64,000 nt of DNA from the NCBI RefSeq assembly GCF_920984665.1, contig NZ_CAKLBP010000009.1, positions 1-64,000 on the forward strand, in the 5' to 3' direction. Of the stretch, positions 43,664 through 52,757 are shown piece after piece (positions within the stretch are counted from its first letter, which is position 1; each line of letters begins with the position of its first letter). The notes under the pieces were generated by a model. That model did no database searches. It was not told the origin of the DNA and was given only the letters and a program-made list of their open reading frames with translations. This stretch comes from Pedobacter sp. Leaf170 (GTDB taxonomy: Bacteria; Bacteroidota; Bacteroidia; Sphingobacteriales; Sphingobacteriaceae). The translations under genes and the position numbers were made by a program.

Positions 43664-46143
43664 TGACTGTGTTTGAACCAGATATTTTTGCAGAAAGAGA
43701 AACACTTTTTGTTGAAGTGATTTTGCCTTTATCTTTAGCTAAAAATTATACTTATCGTATTCCATTCGATTTAAATGCACAAATTGAAATTGGTAAAAGA
43801 GTGGTTGTTCAATTTGGTAAGCATAAAATTTACACTGCTTTAATTAGCCAAATCACCAATACACCTCCAGCAGTTTACGAAGCAAAATATATAATCGATG
43901 TAGTAGATGCTGAGCCGGTTGTAACACCTTTACAATTGAAGTTCTGGCAATGGATGACAGATTACTATATGTGTAACGAAGGTGATGTAATGGCTGCTGC
44001 CTTGCCGGCGAGTTTAAAGTTGGCAAGTGAAACCATTTTAATTTTAAGGGATGATTATGATGAATCTACATCTGTAAACGAAAAAGAAGCAATAATTATT
44101 TCAACATTAAAAAAACAACAAAGACTAACGGTTAATGATGTTTCTAAATTGCTTGGTCAAAAAAGTGTTTATCCCATAATCAATCAACTGCTGGCAAAAG
44201 AACTCATATTTGTTGCCGAAGAGGTAATTCAAAAATACAAGCCTTTATTAAAATCATTCATTATCCTCAATGATTTTTACAATGATGAGGAAAACCTTAA
44301 ACAACTTTTTGCATTGCTCGAAAGAGCGCCAAAGCAATTGGACGCGTTATTGGGCTACCTAAAATTAAATAAAGCAGGTTTACCCATAGCTAAAGAACAA
44401 TTAATAGAGGAGAGCAATTGTGGTGCTGCAGCATTAAAAGCCCTTACGGATAAAGAAATTTTTACAGTTTTAAAAAGACCGGTAAGCAGATTAAATTCCA
44501 ACGATGATGATTTTAGCATCAATTTTAACTTAAACGCAAGTCAACAAGCCGCTCTTAATAATATTACTGAGTCTTTTGAAGAAAAAGATGTAGTGTTGTT
44601 ACATGGCGTTACTGCATCAGGTAAAACCCAGGTTTACATAAAGTTGATAGAGAATATCATTAACAATAGTAACGATCAGGTTTTATTTCTTTTGCCCGAA
44701 ATTGCGCTTACCACACAAATTGTAGAAAGAATTAAACAATATTTTGGTAATTCAATTGGGGTTTATCACTCAAAATTTAATAATAATGAAAGAGTAGAAA
44801 TTTGGAATAAAGTAAAGCATGGGGCATATAAAGTTGTTTTAGGTGCTCGTTCGGCCGTGTTTTTACCTTTTCAAAGTCTAAAACTTATTGTGGTTGATGA
44901 AGAACATGAACCATCTTACAAACAATACGACCCAGCTCCACGTTACCAGGCACGAGATTCGGCAATTTATCTGGCCCATCTACACGGTGCTAAAGTGGTT
45001 TTAGGTTCTGCTACACCATCTTTAGAGAGTTATTATAATGCGCTAAATGGAAAATATGGTTTGGTAGAAATGCATGAACGTTTTGGTGGTGTAAAACTTC
45101 CAAATCAACAGGTTGTTAGCATTTCTGAGGAAACGAAGAGAAAAACAATGGTTTCATATTTTTCCAGCGTACTTATAAAAGATATGGACTTAGCACTGAG
45201 TAAGAAAGAACAAATAGTGCTTTTTCAAAACAGACGAGGTTATGCAACTATATTAATTTGTGCAACTTGTGGTTACACACCAAAGTGTATTAACTGTGAT
45301 GTAAGTTTAACTTATCATAAAAGTAGTGGGAAGTTGCATTGCCATTATTGTGGTTATCAGCAAAGTAGCGTTAATATTTGTCCGGCATGCGGTTCAGTGC
45401 ATGTAGAGCAAAAAGGTTTTGGTACAGAACGTATTGAAGAAGAATTAAAGTTGCTCTATCCTGAAGTTACAATTGCCCGCCTGGATATGGACACAACGCG
45501 TACCAAAAATGGTTTGCAGCAAATTTTGAGCGATTTTCAGGATAAAAAAACTGATATTTTAATTGGTACTCAAATGGTTGCCAAAGGATTGGATTTTGAT
45601 AATCTGAGTTTAATAGGCGTTATCAATGCTGATACATTACTTGGCTATCCTGATTTTAGGGCTTATGAAAGAAGTTTTCAATTGTTAGCACAAGTAGCCG
45701 GCAGAGCAGGTAGAAGGGCAGAGCAGGGCAATGTATGCATTCAAACTTATGATGCGGAAAACAGAATCATTAAGCAAGTTGTTGAAAACGATTATTTAGG
45801 CATGTATAATGATGAGATTGTAGAACGTGAAAAATTCTTATATCCTCCTTTTTCAAGAATGATTTTCCTTTATGTGAAGCACAAAGATTCTATGGTTTTA
45901 GATAAAGCTTCTTTTGTGCTTGCACAAACGCTGAAAGCTAAATTCGGCCCACGTGTTTTAGGTCCGGAGCAACCTTTGGTAAGCCGGGTAAGAAATCTCT
46001 ACATTAAGCAAATCATTATCAAAGCAGATCGTAATACTGCAATAAATAAAGTCAAAGCGGTTTTAAGAGAAACTCTTACCCAGTTTAATGCTACAAAAGA
46101 CTATAAGAGTGTAATCACTCAAATAGATGTAGACCCTTATTAG
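43663..46143 (+). CDS. priA: primosomal protein N' (replication restart helicase)
   Basis: 826 residues. N-terminal 3'-DNA-binding domain starts FVEVILPLSLAKNYTYRIP. The SF2 helicase has Walker A (LLHGVTASGKTQ near residue 320), DEEHE (VVDEEHEPSYKQ), GSATPSLES, the zinc-binding cysteines (CATCGYTPKCINCDV, CHYCG, CPACG) and QMVAKGLDFDN plus QVAGRAGR. It restarts stalled replication forks. Its stop overlaps by 3 bases the stop of the convergent outer-membrane gene at 46140. Confidence 0.97.
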   Translation: MTVFEPDIFAERETLFVEVILPLSLAKNYTYRIPFDLNAQIEIGKRVVVQFGKHKIYTALISQITNTPPAVYEAKYIIDVVDAEPVVTPLQLKFWQWMTDYYMCNEGDVMAAALPASLKLASETILILRDDYDESTSVNEKEAIIISTLKKQQRLTVNDVSKLLGQKSVYPIINQLLAKELIFVAEEVIQKYKPLLKSFIILNDFYNDEENLKQLFALLERAPKQLDALLGYLKLNKAGLPIAKEQLIEESNCGAAALKALTDKEIFTVLKRPVSRLNSNDDDFSINFNLNASQQAALNNITESFEEKDVVLLHGVTASGKTQVYIKLIENIINNSNDQVLFLLPEIALTTQIVERIKQYFGNSIGVYHSKFNNNERVEIWNKVKHGAYKVVLGARSAVFLPFQSLKLIVVDEEHEPSYKQYDPAPRYQARDSAIYLAHLHGAKVVLGSATPSLESYYNALNGKYGLVEMHERFGGVKLPNQQVVSISEETKRKTMVSYFSSVLIKDMDLALSKKEQIVLFQNRRGYATILICATCGYTPKCINCDVSLTYHKSSGKLHCHYCGYQQSSVNICPACGSVHVEQKGFGTERIEEELKLLYPEVTIARLDMDTTRTKNGLQQILSDFQDKKTDILIGTQMVAKGLDFDNLSLIGVINADTLLGYPDFRAYERSFQLLAQVAGRAGRRAEQGNVCIQTYDAENRIIKQVVENDYLGMYNDEIVEREKFLYPPFSRMIFLYVKHKDSMVLDKASFVLAQTLKAKFGPRVLGPEQPLVSRVRNLYIKQIIIKADRNTAINKVKAVLRETLTQFNATKDYKSVITQIDVDPY

Positions 46144-46820
46144 TTTTTGCTGTTGAAGTTAAATTGAATACCAGCTGAAACAGGATTTAATAGAAATTCC
46201 CATTTATTGTAGGTATTGATAGTTCTGCCAGCTAGGTTCGCTTGAGTAATATCCTGCTTTTCGTAAGAATAATTAAAATCCAAGCTGCTTTCTGCAAAAA
46301 TGGCAAGGTTAGGTATAATGTTAATTTTTATACCCAGCGATGGGCTCATCACTAGTCCATTTTTCGTTGCATCTGCTGATTGATTGCTCGTAGCAACATT
46401 TGAATTTGCCGGGCTTAACATTCCTGTAAAACGATTTGAACGGTACCCCACATCAAAAGCAAAATAGGGTTGAATTCTGGAGTAATTGAAATTCTTTTCA
46501 AAACCTATTTTAAATGAATAATCAGTTACTTTTCCTTTAGCGATTTCGCATGTTTCACAAGTATTTTGAAAACTTACGTCTTTATCTCTAAAATAATTAG
46601 CGCTAATTCTGTAGCTGATTTGATTATCATTAAATTTTAACATTAAACCGTTGCCAACCATTTTTGTATAATCCTGAGCATTGGTTTGGTTTAATATTTT
46701 AGGTAACTGCATTAAGCTATAGCCCCTTACAGCAAGAGAATAATTAAAATCGGCACTTGTCTGTGCGTAAGTAGTAAAAGATGCGCATAAAATTAATATG
46801 CTTAATAGTCTTTTTTTCAT
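46140..46820 (-). CDS. outer-membrane beta-barrel protein
   Basis: 226 residues with a signal peptide ending TTYAQ. Alternating beta strands and aromatic residues fit an eight-stranded OmpA/OmpW-like barrel, and the last strands end in IQFNFNSKN. A CETCE pair near residue 90 could form a disulphide in a loop. Function not known. Its stop codon overlaps the priA stop. Confidence 0.75.
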   Translation of the reverse strand: MKKRLLSILILCASFTTYAQTSADFNYSLAVRGYSLMQLPKILNQTNAQDYTKMVGNGLMLKFNDNQISYRISANYFRDKDVSFQNTCETCEIAKGKVTDYSFKIGFEKNFNYSRIQPYFAFDVGYRSNRFTGMLSPANSNVATSNQSADATKNGLVMSPSLGIKINIIPNLAIFAESSLDFNYSYEKQDITQANLAGRTINTYNKWEFLLNPVSAGIQFNFNSKN

Positions 46821-47018
46821 CGAAGAGAGATAGATTCCTTAGTACGTATTGTAAGTTCAAAAGTAAAAATAATTATCAATTAACACGCTAATAATATTAT
46901 TTAACCCCTTTTATATTGTAATTTAACATAATTTAAGCGCATTAAAAAATTAACTTTTGATTTACTGTTAGTTATAAAATGTTTAGAAATATTAAAACGT
47001 ATCCCAACATAAAAACGC

Positions 47019-47026
47019 TACTTTTG
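47019..47026 (+). promoter_or_regulatory. -7 box close to the pcm start
   Basis: TACTTTTG, exact to TAnnTTTG, ending 7 bases before the ATG. The transcript would have virtually no leader. No -33 TTG at the right distance. Confidence 0.4.
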
Positions 47027-47033
47027 AAACTTC

Positions 47034-47690
47034 ATGGCCTATAAATTTGTTGATAATTACCGAGAAAGGGGTGCGAGAAAGAAGTTAGTTGAGTTACTAA
47101 AATCTCGTGGAATTGAAGATGAAAACGTACTTAAAGCAATTGGTAAAGTCCCACGTCATTTTTTCTTCGATGAAACATTCTGGAATCAGGCATATAAAGA
47201 TATCGCCTTCCCAATTGGCGACGGACAAACCATTTCGCAACCTTATACCGTAGCTTACCAAAGTGAATTACTTCATATAAAAAAGGGTGATAAAGTGCTT
47301 GAAATTGGTACGGGTTCTGGTTATCAATCTTGTATTTTATTAGAGCTTGGTGCAAATTTGGTTACCATAGAACGCCAGGAAAATATTTACAACCGAACCA
47401 TTCAAATTTTACCAGGAATGGGCTATCGCCCGAAATTTTATTGTGGCGATGGGTCTAAAGGAATTGCCGAAGAAGCACCTTATGATAAGATAATTGTGAC
47501 AGCAGGAGCGCCTTTGGTGCCAGAAATTCTGCTTAAGCAATTAAAAGTTGGCGGTATATTGGTTATCCCAGTAGGAGATGAGCATAGCCAAAAAATGGTT
47601 ACAGTTTTAAGAATGAGCGAAACGGATTATGAAAAAATTGTACTCGATACTTTTAGATTTGTTCCGTTGGTTTGCGACCAGGCTTGGTAA
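47034..47690 (+). CDS. pcm: protein-L-isoaspartate O-methyltransferase
   Basis: 218 residues. IGKVPRHFFF, FPIGDGQTISQPYTVA, the SAM motif KVLEIGTGSGYQSCILLELG, VTIERQ, FYCGDGSKG and IIVTAGAPLVPE are all PCMT marks. It repairs damaged aspartyl residues in old proteins using SAM. The gene is alone, with repeats after it. Confidence 0.96.
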   Translation: MAYKFVDNYRERGARKKLVELLKSRGIEDENVLKAIGKVPRHFFFDETFWNQAYKDIAFPIGDGQTISQPYTVAYQSELLHIKKGDKVLEIGTGSGYQSCILLELGANLVTIERQENIYNRTIQILPGMGYRPKFYCGDGSKGIAEEAPYDKIIVTAGAPLVPEILLKQLKVGGILVIPVGDEHSQKMVTVLRMSETDYEKIVLDTFRFVPLVCDQAW

Positions 47691-47694
47691 ATTA

Positions 47695-47733
47695 GTTCAT
47701 TAGTCATTGGTTCATTAGTAATTGGTTCAATAG
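47695..47733 (+). repeat. 15-bp tandem repeat, 2.6 copies
   Basis: GTTCATTAGTCATTG, GTTCATTAGTAATTG and a partial GTTCAATAG follow each other after pcm. Non-coding; a likely spot for length variation. Confidence 0.8.
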
Positions 47734-47819
47734 TTTAATGGTGACATAAGTTTTAGAAATAAAGGTTAAATTCTTTGAAATATTGAGCTTAAACTATTAT
47801 GAATGAACACGTGAACTAA

Positions 47820-48269
47820 CTATACCTTCATTGCTCTGTCCATTTCCCTCTTTGAATCGCGGTCTTTAATACTATCTCTTTTGTCGAATTCTTTTTTACC
47901 CTGAGCTAAAGCGATCTCGATTTTAGCAAAACCCCTCTCATTTACAAAAATCCTTAAAGGAACAATGGTGTAACCTTTTTCTTCGCCCTTGGCTTTTAAT
48001 TTTCTTATTTCTTTTTTCTGCAGAAGTAGGGCTCTATCTCTCTTTATATCATGATGATAAAATGAACTGTGGCTATACTCCGAAACATGCAAATTTCGAA
48101 CATATAAATTGCCGCCAATAAACATGCAGAAAGCATCTGTCATATTAGCTTTACCTTGTCTTATCGCTTTTATTTCTGTACCTAAAAGGGCAATGCCGGC
48201 AACATATTTATCAATAATGTTGTAATCAAAATATGCTCTTTTATTTTTTATGTTTATATCGTTTTTCAA
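47820..48269 (-). CDS. smpB: SsrA-binding protein SmpB
   Basis: 149 residues. NKRAYFDYNIIDKYVAGIAL, GTEIKAIRQGKANMTDAFC, HVSEYSHSSFYHHDIKRDRA, LLLQKKEIRKL and the basic C-terminal tail (KREMDRAMKV) are typical. It binds tmRNA for ribosome rescue. ssrA itself was not found in the window. Confidence 0.96.
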   Translation of the reverse strand: MKNDINIKNKRAYFDYNIIDKYVAGIALLGTEIKAIRQGKANMTDAFCMFIGGNLYVRNLHVSEYSHSSFYHHDIKRDRALLLQKKEIRKLKAKGEEKGYTIVPLRIFVNERGFAKIEIALAQGKKEFDKRDSIKDRDSKREMDRAMKV

Positions 48270-48448
48270 AATTGTATTTTATTAAAATCATCATTAAGCA
48301 TAAGCTGAATAATGCTCGGGATGCAAATATCTTAAAATTTGTGCTATTATTTTCTTTTATATTATTGTAATGTTCTGCAAATGTAAAACTCAAAATATAA
48401 TTGCTTTGTTCGCAAATAAAAAATTAAGTTTGAGTATATTTATTAGGT

Positions 48449-48925
48449 ATGAAGTTTAAAAACATTCTTTTTGTAGCACTTATTTTGCTTGGATTTGGAG
48501 CAAATGCACAGCAGCCAGCATATTTACCACAGTTTAAATTTTTTAAGCTGGATGGTAAACCTTTCTCAAACGTAAATGTAAATCAAAAGAAAAAATCTTT
48601 ATTTATTCTGTTTGATTGTACTTGCGAGCATTGCCAACGTGAAGCTACTGAATTGAACAAAGCCTATAATAAATTTAAAGATGTTAACATTTACATGGTA
48701 ACTTTAGATGAATCGATTTCTATTCAGAAATTTTTTGGTACCTATGCACCAGGCTTAAATTTAAAGCCCAACGTTGTGGTATTACAAGATAAAAATCGAA
48801 TTTTTATACCAACATTTTTACCTACAAAATACCCTGCAATGTATCTCTACGCACCAAATGGCAAGTTATTAGTTTTTGGCGACGGTGATGGTGGCATCAA
48901 AAAGATTATGAAATCTATCGGATAA
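48449..48925 (+). CDS. exported thioredoxin-fold protein
   Basis: 158 residues with a signal peptide ending GANAQQ. The fold is thioredoxin-like: SLFILFDCTCEHCQREATEL gives a CxxC motif C-E-H-C near residues 55-58, KYPAMYLYAPNGKLL provides the cis-Pro loop region. It is likely a periplasmic disulphide or peroxide reductase of the TlpA/AhpC type. Ends 10 bases inside the convergent mntH-usp gene. Confidence 0.85.
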   Translation: MKFKNILFVALILLGFGANAQQPAYLPQFKFFKLDGKPFSNVNVNQKKKSLFILFDCTCEHCQREATELNKAYNKFKDVNIYMVTLDESISIQKFFGTYAPGLNLKPNVVVLQDKNRIFIPTFLPTKYPAMYLYAPNGKLLVFGDGDGGIKKIMKSIG

Positions 48926-50777
48926 TCAAAACCGGTATATTTACACGGTGTCTTACGGCATCTACGGTGGTTCCAAAGATTAAATCTTTTAAGCCTTTAT
49001 GTCCGTGAGCACCCATAACCAATAAATCAATATCATTTTTATTACTGATATCAGCAATTGCCTTAGCTGTGCCTCCAAAACCTATAAACGTGGTAGAATC
49101 GTAGCCTAAATCTGTAAGGTTAATTTTATACTTTTCCAGGTTTTCTGCATCGCTTTTAGTTTCATGATCCATTACTTTATCTCCATGGTAACGTGCTGCA
49201 GCAGTTTCTACAACATGAATTAAGTAGTATTGTGCATCTTTGCCGCCTTGAATTAATGCATGGCGAATCGTGTTTCTATCATTTGCAGAGAAATCTACAG
49301 CAATACCAATTCTTTGATAACTTATTTTGTCAATTTTACCAATATCTAAGGCTTCGCCATGGGGAACCATCTGTTTTTCATGATTTTTCTTATCAAGTAA
49401 AGGGTGGAAGAAAACATACAACAACAGCAAAACTGTTAAGGTTACAGCAGGTATAATTATTGCATAAACCCACCATTCGTTATTAACCTTTGTCCATCCA
49501 CTTATTTCTTCGATAACAAGCTTAACGTTTAACGCTATAATTACTGCAGCACTGGTCCATGCTAAAATTTTTACCCAGGTTTTAATGGCAAAATCTTTCA
49601 TCAGCTTCTTATCTGATGTAAAATGGATTAAAGGAATAATGGCAAAACCCAATTGCAAGCTTAACACAACCTGACTCAATACTAATAATCCTCCTAAAGC
49701 ATCATCCCCGTAATGTAATATGGTGAAAAAGGCTGGTGCAATTGCTAAAAGTCTTGTTATCAATCTCCTTAACCATGGCTGAATACGTAAATTTATGTGC
49801 CCTTCCATTACAATTTGCCCAGCTAAGGTACCGGTTACTGTAGAACTTTGGCCGGCAGCTATTAAAGCAATTGCAAATAAGGTTGGTGCTATATTGCCAA
49901 AAATGTTGGATAATAATTTATGGGCGTCCTGAATTTCGGCAACTTCATGCAAACCATTTTTATAAAATGCAGCTGCAGCTAGAATTAATATGGCCGCGTT
50001 AACAAAAAATGCAAGGTTTAGTGCAACGGTTGTATCAATAAAATTAAATTTTAACGCTTCTTTTATCCCTTTATTGGTGCGTTCAATTTTTCTGGTTTGA
50101 ACAAGTGATGAATGGAGATAAAGATTGTGTGGCATAACTGTAGCGCCAATTATTCCGATAGCGATGTAAAGTGCATCACCTCCTAAAACTGACGGCTCAA
50201 AACCTCTGGCAACTTCTTTTAGTGATGGTTCAACAATAAACATTTCTACTAAAAAAGAAATACCAACTATAAATACCATCGAAACGATAAAGCCTTCCAT
50301 TGCTCGCATGCCCTTATTAAGCAAAAAAAGTAATAACAATGTATCGAATATAGTGATAGAAATTCCCCAAATTAAGGGCAAATCAAAAAGTAGCTGTAAA
50401 CCTATTGCCATTCCGATAATTTCTGCCAAATCACAAGCAACTATTGCCGTTTGCGCAAGCATAAAAAGTGGAATATTTGCCCAACGTGGATAAGCATGTT
50501 TTGATGCCTGGGCTAAATCCAAACCTCTAACAATTCCTAACCTTGCGCTAAGCGATTGGAGTAATAGCGCAATTAAATTGGACATTAATAAAACCCAAAT
50601 TAACTGATAGCCGAACTTACTTCCACCTGCTAAATCGGTAGCCCAGTTTCCGGGGTCCATGTAACCTACACTAATTAAATAAGCCGGGCCGATAAAAGAC
50701 AATATCCGACGCCAACCCTTTCGTTTACTGGTATCTACACTTTGATGTACCTCGCTAAGCGATTCAGATTTTGCCAT
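48915..50777 (-). CDS. mntH: NRAMP Mn/Fe transporter fused to a universal stress protein domain
   Basis: 620 residues. Residues about 20-465 are an NRAMP transporter with 11 or more helices; the metal-binding motifs are GYMDPGNWATDLAGG (TM1) and GATVMPHNLYLHSSLV (TM6). It imports Mn2+ or Fe2+ by proton symport. Residues about 480-620 are a UspA-type domain: IGIAVDFSANDR at the start and the ATP-binding GAHGHKGLKDLIFGTT at the end. A membrane-to-USP fusion is known in this clade, and suggests ATP or stress control of transport. The start overlaps mntR's end by 14 bp. Confidence 0.95.
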   Translation of the reverse strand: MAKSESLSEVHQSVDTSKRKGWRRILSFIGPAYLISVGYMDPGNWATDLAGGSKFGYQLIWVLLMSNLIALLLQSLSARLGIVRGLDLAQASKHAYPRWANIPLFMLAQTAIVACDLAEIIGMAIGLQLLFDLPLIWGISITIFDTLLLLFLLNKGMRAMEGFIVSMVFIVGISFLVEMFIVEPSLKEVARGFEPSVLGGDALYIAIGIIGATVMPHNLYLHSSLVQTRKIERTNKGIKEALKFNFIDTTVALNLAFFVNAAILILAAAAFYKNGLHEVAEIQDAHKLLSNIFGNIAPTLFAIALIAAGQSSTVTGTLAGQIVMEGHINLRIQPWLRRLITRLLAIAPAFFTILHYGDDALGGLLVLSQVVLSLQLGFAIIPLIHFTSDKKLMKDFAIKTWVKILAWTSAAVIIALNVKLVIEEISGWTKVNNEWWVYAIIIPAVTLTVLLLLYVFFHPLLDKKNHEKQMVPHGEALDIGKIDKISYQRIGIAVDFSANDRNTIRHALIQGGKDAQYYLIHVVETAAARYHGDKVMDHETKSDAENLEKYKINLTDLGYDSTTFIGFGGTAKAIADISNKNDIDLLVMGAHGHKGLKDLIFGTTVDAVRHRVNIPVLIIR

Positions 50778-51426
50778 TGTTGCTAATTAGAATATGTTTT
50801 GCTACTTCTCTACTAATATTAATTTGTTTATCGTTTACCGAAATCTCGACAGAACCATCAAAATCTGTTATATCAGTAATTTGTATTTGCTTCCCTAGTG
50901 TTAGTCCCAATTTCTCTAAATATTTTAAAAACGGAGAGCTATGTTGACTAACACCGGTTATGGTTCCAGATTCGCCAATTTTTAGCTCTATCAATTTTAT
51001 AAATTGAGTTTTAGCAAAAGTTCCGTTTTTATCGGGGATTGGATCGCCATGTGGGTCTGATTTTGGAAAACCTAAAAATTCATCTAAGCGCTCAATTAAA
51101 TCTACAGATTTTATATGCTCCAGTTCCTCGGCAACATCATGAACTTCGTCCCACTTGAAATTTAATTTATCTACTAAAAACACTTCCCATAATCTGTGTT
51201 TCCTAACAATATTTACAGCAGCTTGTTTGCCTTTTTCGGTTAAAGTTACACCTTGATATTTTACATAATCTACAAGTTCTTTTTCTGCAAGCTTTTTGAG
51301 CATATCTGTAACCGAAGCTGGTTTAGTTTGAATTTGCTCTGCAATTGCATTCGTTTGAACATTTGTTGTTTTTTGAGCTAAATGATATATTACTTTTAAG
51401 TAATTTTCTTCAGTAAAACTTTGCAT
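50764..51426 (-). CDS. mntR: DtxR/MntR-family metalloregulator
   Basis: 220 residues. The N-terminal winged HTH reads NYLKVIYHLAQ, PASVTDMLKKLAEKELVDYV; the dimerisation and metal-binding part has HRLWEVFLVDKL, DEVHDVAEELEHI and DEFLGFPKSDPHGDPIPDKN; and a C-terminal FeoA/SH3-like domain is in ITGVSQHSSPFLKYLEKLG. It overlaps the mntH-usp start by 14 bp, so it would sense Mn or Fe and control the transporter in one operon. A perfect palindrome upstream is its likely operator. Confidence 0.93.
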   Translation of the reverse strand: MQSFTEENYLKVIYHLAQKTTNVQTNAIAEQIQTKPASVTDMLKKLAEKELVDYVKYQGVTLTEKGKQAAVNIVRKHRLWEVFLVDKLNFKWDEVHDVAEELEHIKSVDLIERLDEFLGFPKSDPHGDPIPDKNGTFAKTQFIKLIELKIGESGTITGVSQHSSPFLKYLEKLGLTLGKQIQITDITDFDGSVEISVNDKQINISREVAKHILISNNGKI

Positions 51427-51445
51427 TTATGTTTGTCTAATTATA

Positions 51446-51465
51446 TTTTTAGGTAAATCTAAAAA
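51446..51465. promoter_or_regulatory. likely operator of the mntR-mntH operon
   Basis: TTTTTAG-GTAAAT-CTAAAAA: a perfect 7-bp inverted repeat with a 6-base spacer, 20 bases upstream of the mntR start. Shape and place suit binding by a DtxR/MntR dimer and autoregulation. The sequence differs from E. coli MntR boxes. Confidence 0.55.
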
Positions 51466-51520
51466 AAAATATTTAAAATATATATGATTAATTATGTTAA
51501 AATTTAGAATATAATTTGGT

Positions 51521-51528
51521 TATGTTTG
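51521..51528 (+). promoter_or_regulatory. -7 box of the lrp-like gene
   Basis: TATGTTTG fits TAnnTTTG and lies 23 bases before the ATG. A -33 TTG at the usual distance is not evident. Confidence 0.35.
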
Positions 51529-51551
51529 TGATGTTATTACCTTAAACATTT

Positions 51552-52022
51552 ATGGCATCAGAATTAGACAAAATTGATTTTAGGATTCTAAAGATTTTAC
51601 AAGAGAATGGTAGAATCACAAATCTATTGTTATCTCAAGAAATTGGACTTTCTCCTGCACCAACATTAGAAAGGGTACGTAAATTGGAAATGGCTGGCTT
51701 CATCAAAAGCTATCATGCTTTGGTTGATGAAGAAAAGCTTGGTTTAGGGATTAAAACTTTCATTCAAATTCAGTTAGATTTTCATAAAAATAACACCATT
51801 CAAATATTTTTGGATGAGGTAAATCAAATTAAAGAAATCACTGAATGTCATCACGTTACCGGGCAAGCAGATTTTTTACTAAAGGTATATGTAAAAGATA
51901 TTAAGGCTTATGAACGCTTAATTATGGATAAGATCAGTAAAATTTCGGTTGTAAAAACTTTCCAAACGATGATGATTATGTCTACAACCAAAAAAGAACC
52001 AATTGTGCCCTTGGAATATTAA
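51552..52022 (+). CDS. Lrp/AsnC-family transcriptional regulator
   Basis: 156 residues. LDKIDFRILKILQENGRITN and LLSQEIGLSPAPTLERVRKL are the winged HTH; the RAM ligand domain follows with ITECHHVTGQADFLLKVYVK. It is divergently arranged with mntR. Its targets are probably amino-acid genes; no ligand can be named. Confidence 0.93.
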   Translation: MASELDKIDFRILKILQENGRITNLLLSQEIGLSPAPTLERVRKLEMAGFIKSYHALVDEEKLGLGIKTFIQIQLDFHKNNTIQIFLDEVNQIKEITECHHVTGQADFLLKVYVKDIKAYERLIMDKISKISVVKTFQTMMIMSTTKKEPIVPLEY

Positions 52023-52088
52023 TTTTTAACATTTTATGCCTGAGTTAAATTTAACCAGATGTTTTTGGGATGAATACCAACATGTCAG

Positions 52089-52757
52089 TTACTTCAAAAT
52101 AATTTGATTTATTATCGCTGAAATTTCATCGGCTTTCTGATAAACCATAAAGTGAGTTCCGGCATTAATTAAGAAATCGGGTTTAGCATTTTTTGAATAT
52201 AAAATTCTATCATTAGTGCCATGGATATGGTAGAGGTTTTTTGGTTTTATATTATTTTTCCAAGTAATGATACTACCAATAGCCCATTTTAAAAATTTAG
52301 ATTCAGTATCATTAACAATTTTAGTTAAAAGTAATTTTTCTTCTTTATTGCTTACTCCAAAGAAATAATTTTGCGTTAGTTTATTTGAAGATTTTAATAT
52401 ACCCGCCGGAATAAATTTTAGAACATTCAATTTACCTACGAAGCGATATAATCTTGGTAATTGATTACTTAATATTGTTGTAGATATAACTATTGTTGCT
52501 TTTGGTGAAAATATTTTAGCTATTTCAGTCGAAAGCATTCCTCCAAAAGAAACGCCAATCAATACAAACGGTGACGTTTGATCAATAACCTTACTTAAGC
52601 GTTTTGCATAATCAGTTAAGGATTCTTTACTTAATGGCTCAATCCAGTTTAAATGAATAATATTAATGCTTTTATCTAGCTTAATTTTATCAAATATTCT
52701 TCTATCTGCACCTAATCCACTGATAAAATATGCATTTATTAAGCTTGCAACTTCCAA
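52089..52757 (-). CDS. alpha/beta hydrolase
   Basis: 222 residues, cytoplasmic. FISGLGADRRIFDKI is an oxyanion-loop motif of the family; the nucleophile Ser is in IGVSFGGMLSTEIA near residue 70; the Asp in HGTNDRILY; and the final His in NAGTHFMVYQKADE. Substrate not known. Its start lies inside the end of ung (19-bp overlap), so the two genes are read together. Confidence 0.85.
   Translation of the reverse strand: MEVASLINAYFISGLGADRRIFDKIKLDKSINIIHLNWIEPLSKESLTDYAKRLSKVIDQTSPFVLIGVSFGGMLSTEIAKIFSPKATIVISTTILSNQLPRLYRFVGKLNVLKFIPAGILKSSNKLTQNYFFGVSNKEEKLLLTKIVNDTESKFLKWAIGSIITWKNNIKPKNLYHIHGTNDRILYSKNAKPDFLINAGTHFMVYQKADEISAIINQIILK

Noticed and set aside
47695..47733. 15-bp tandem unit as a start of a CRISPR-like array
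   Set aside because: Units are adjacent without spacers and too few; it is a simple tandem repeat.
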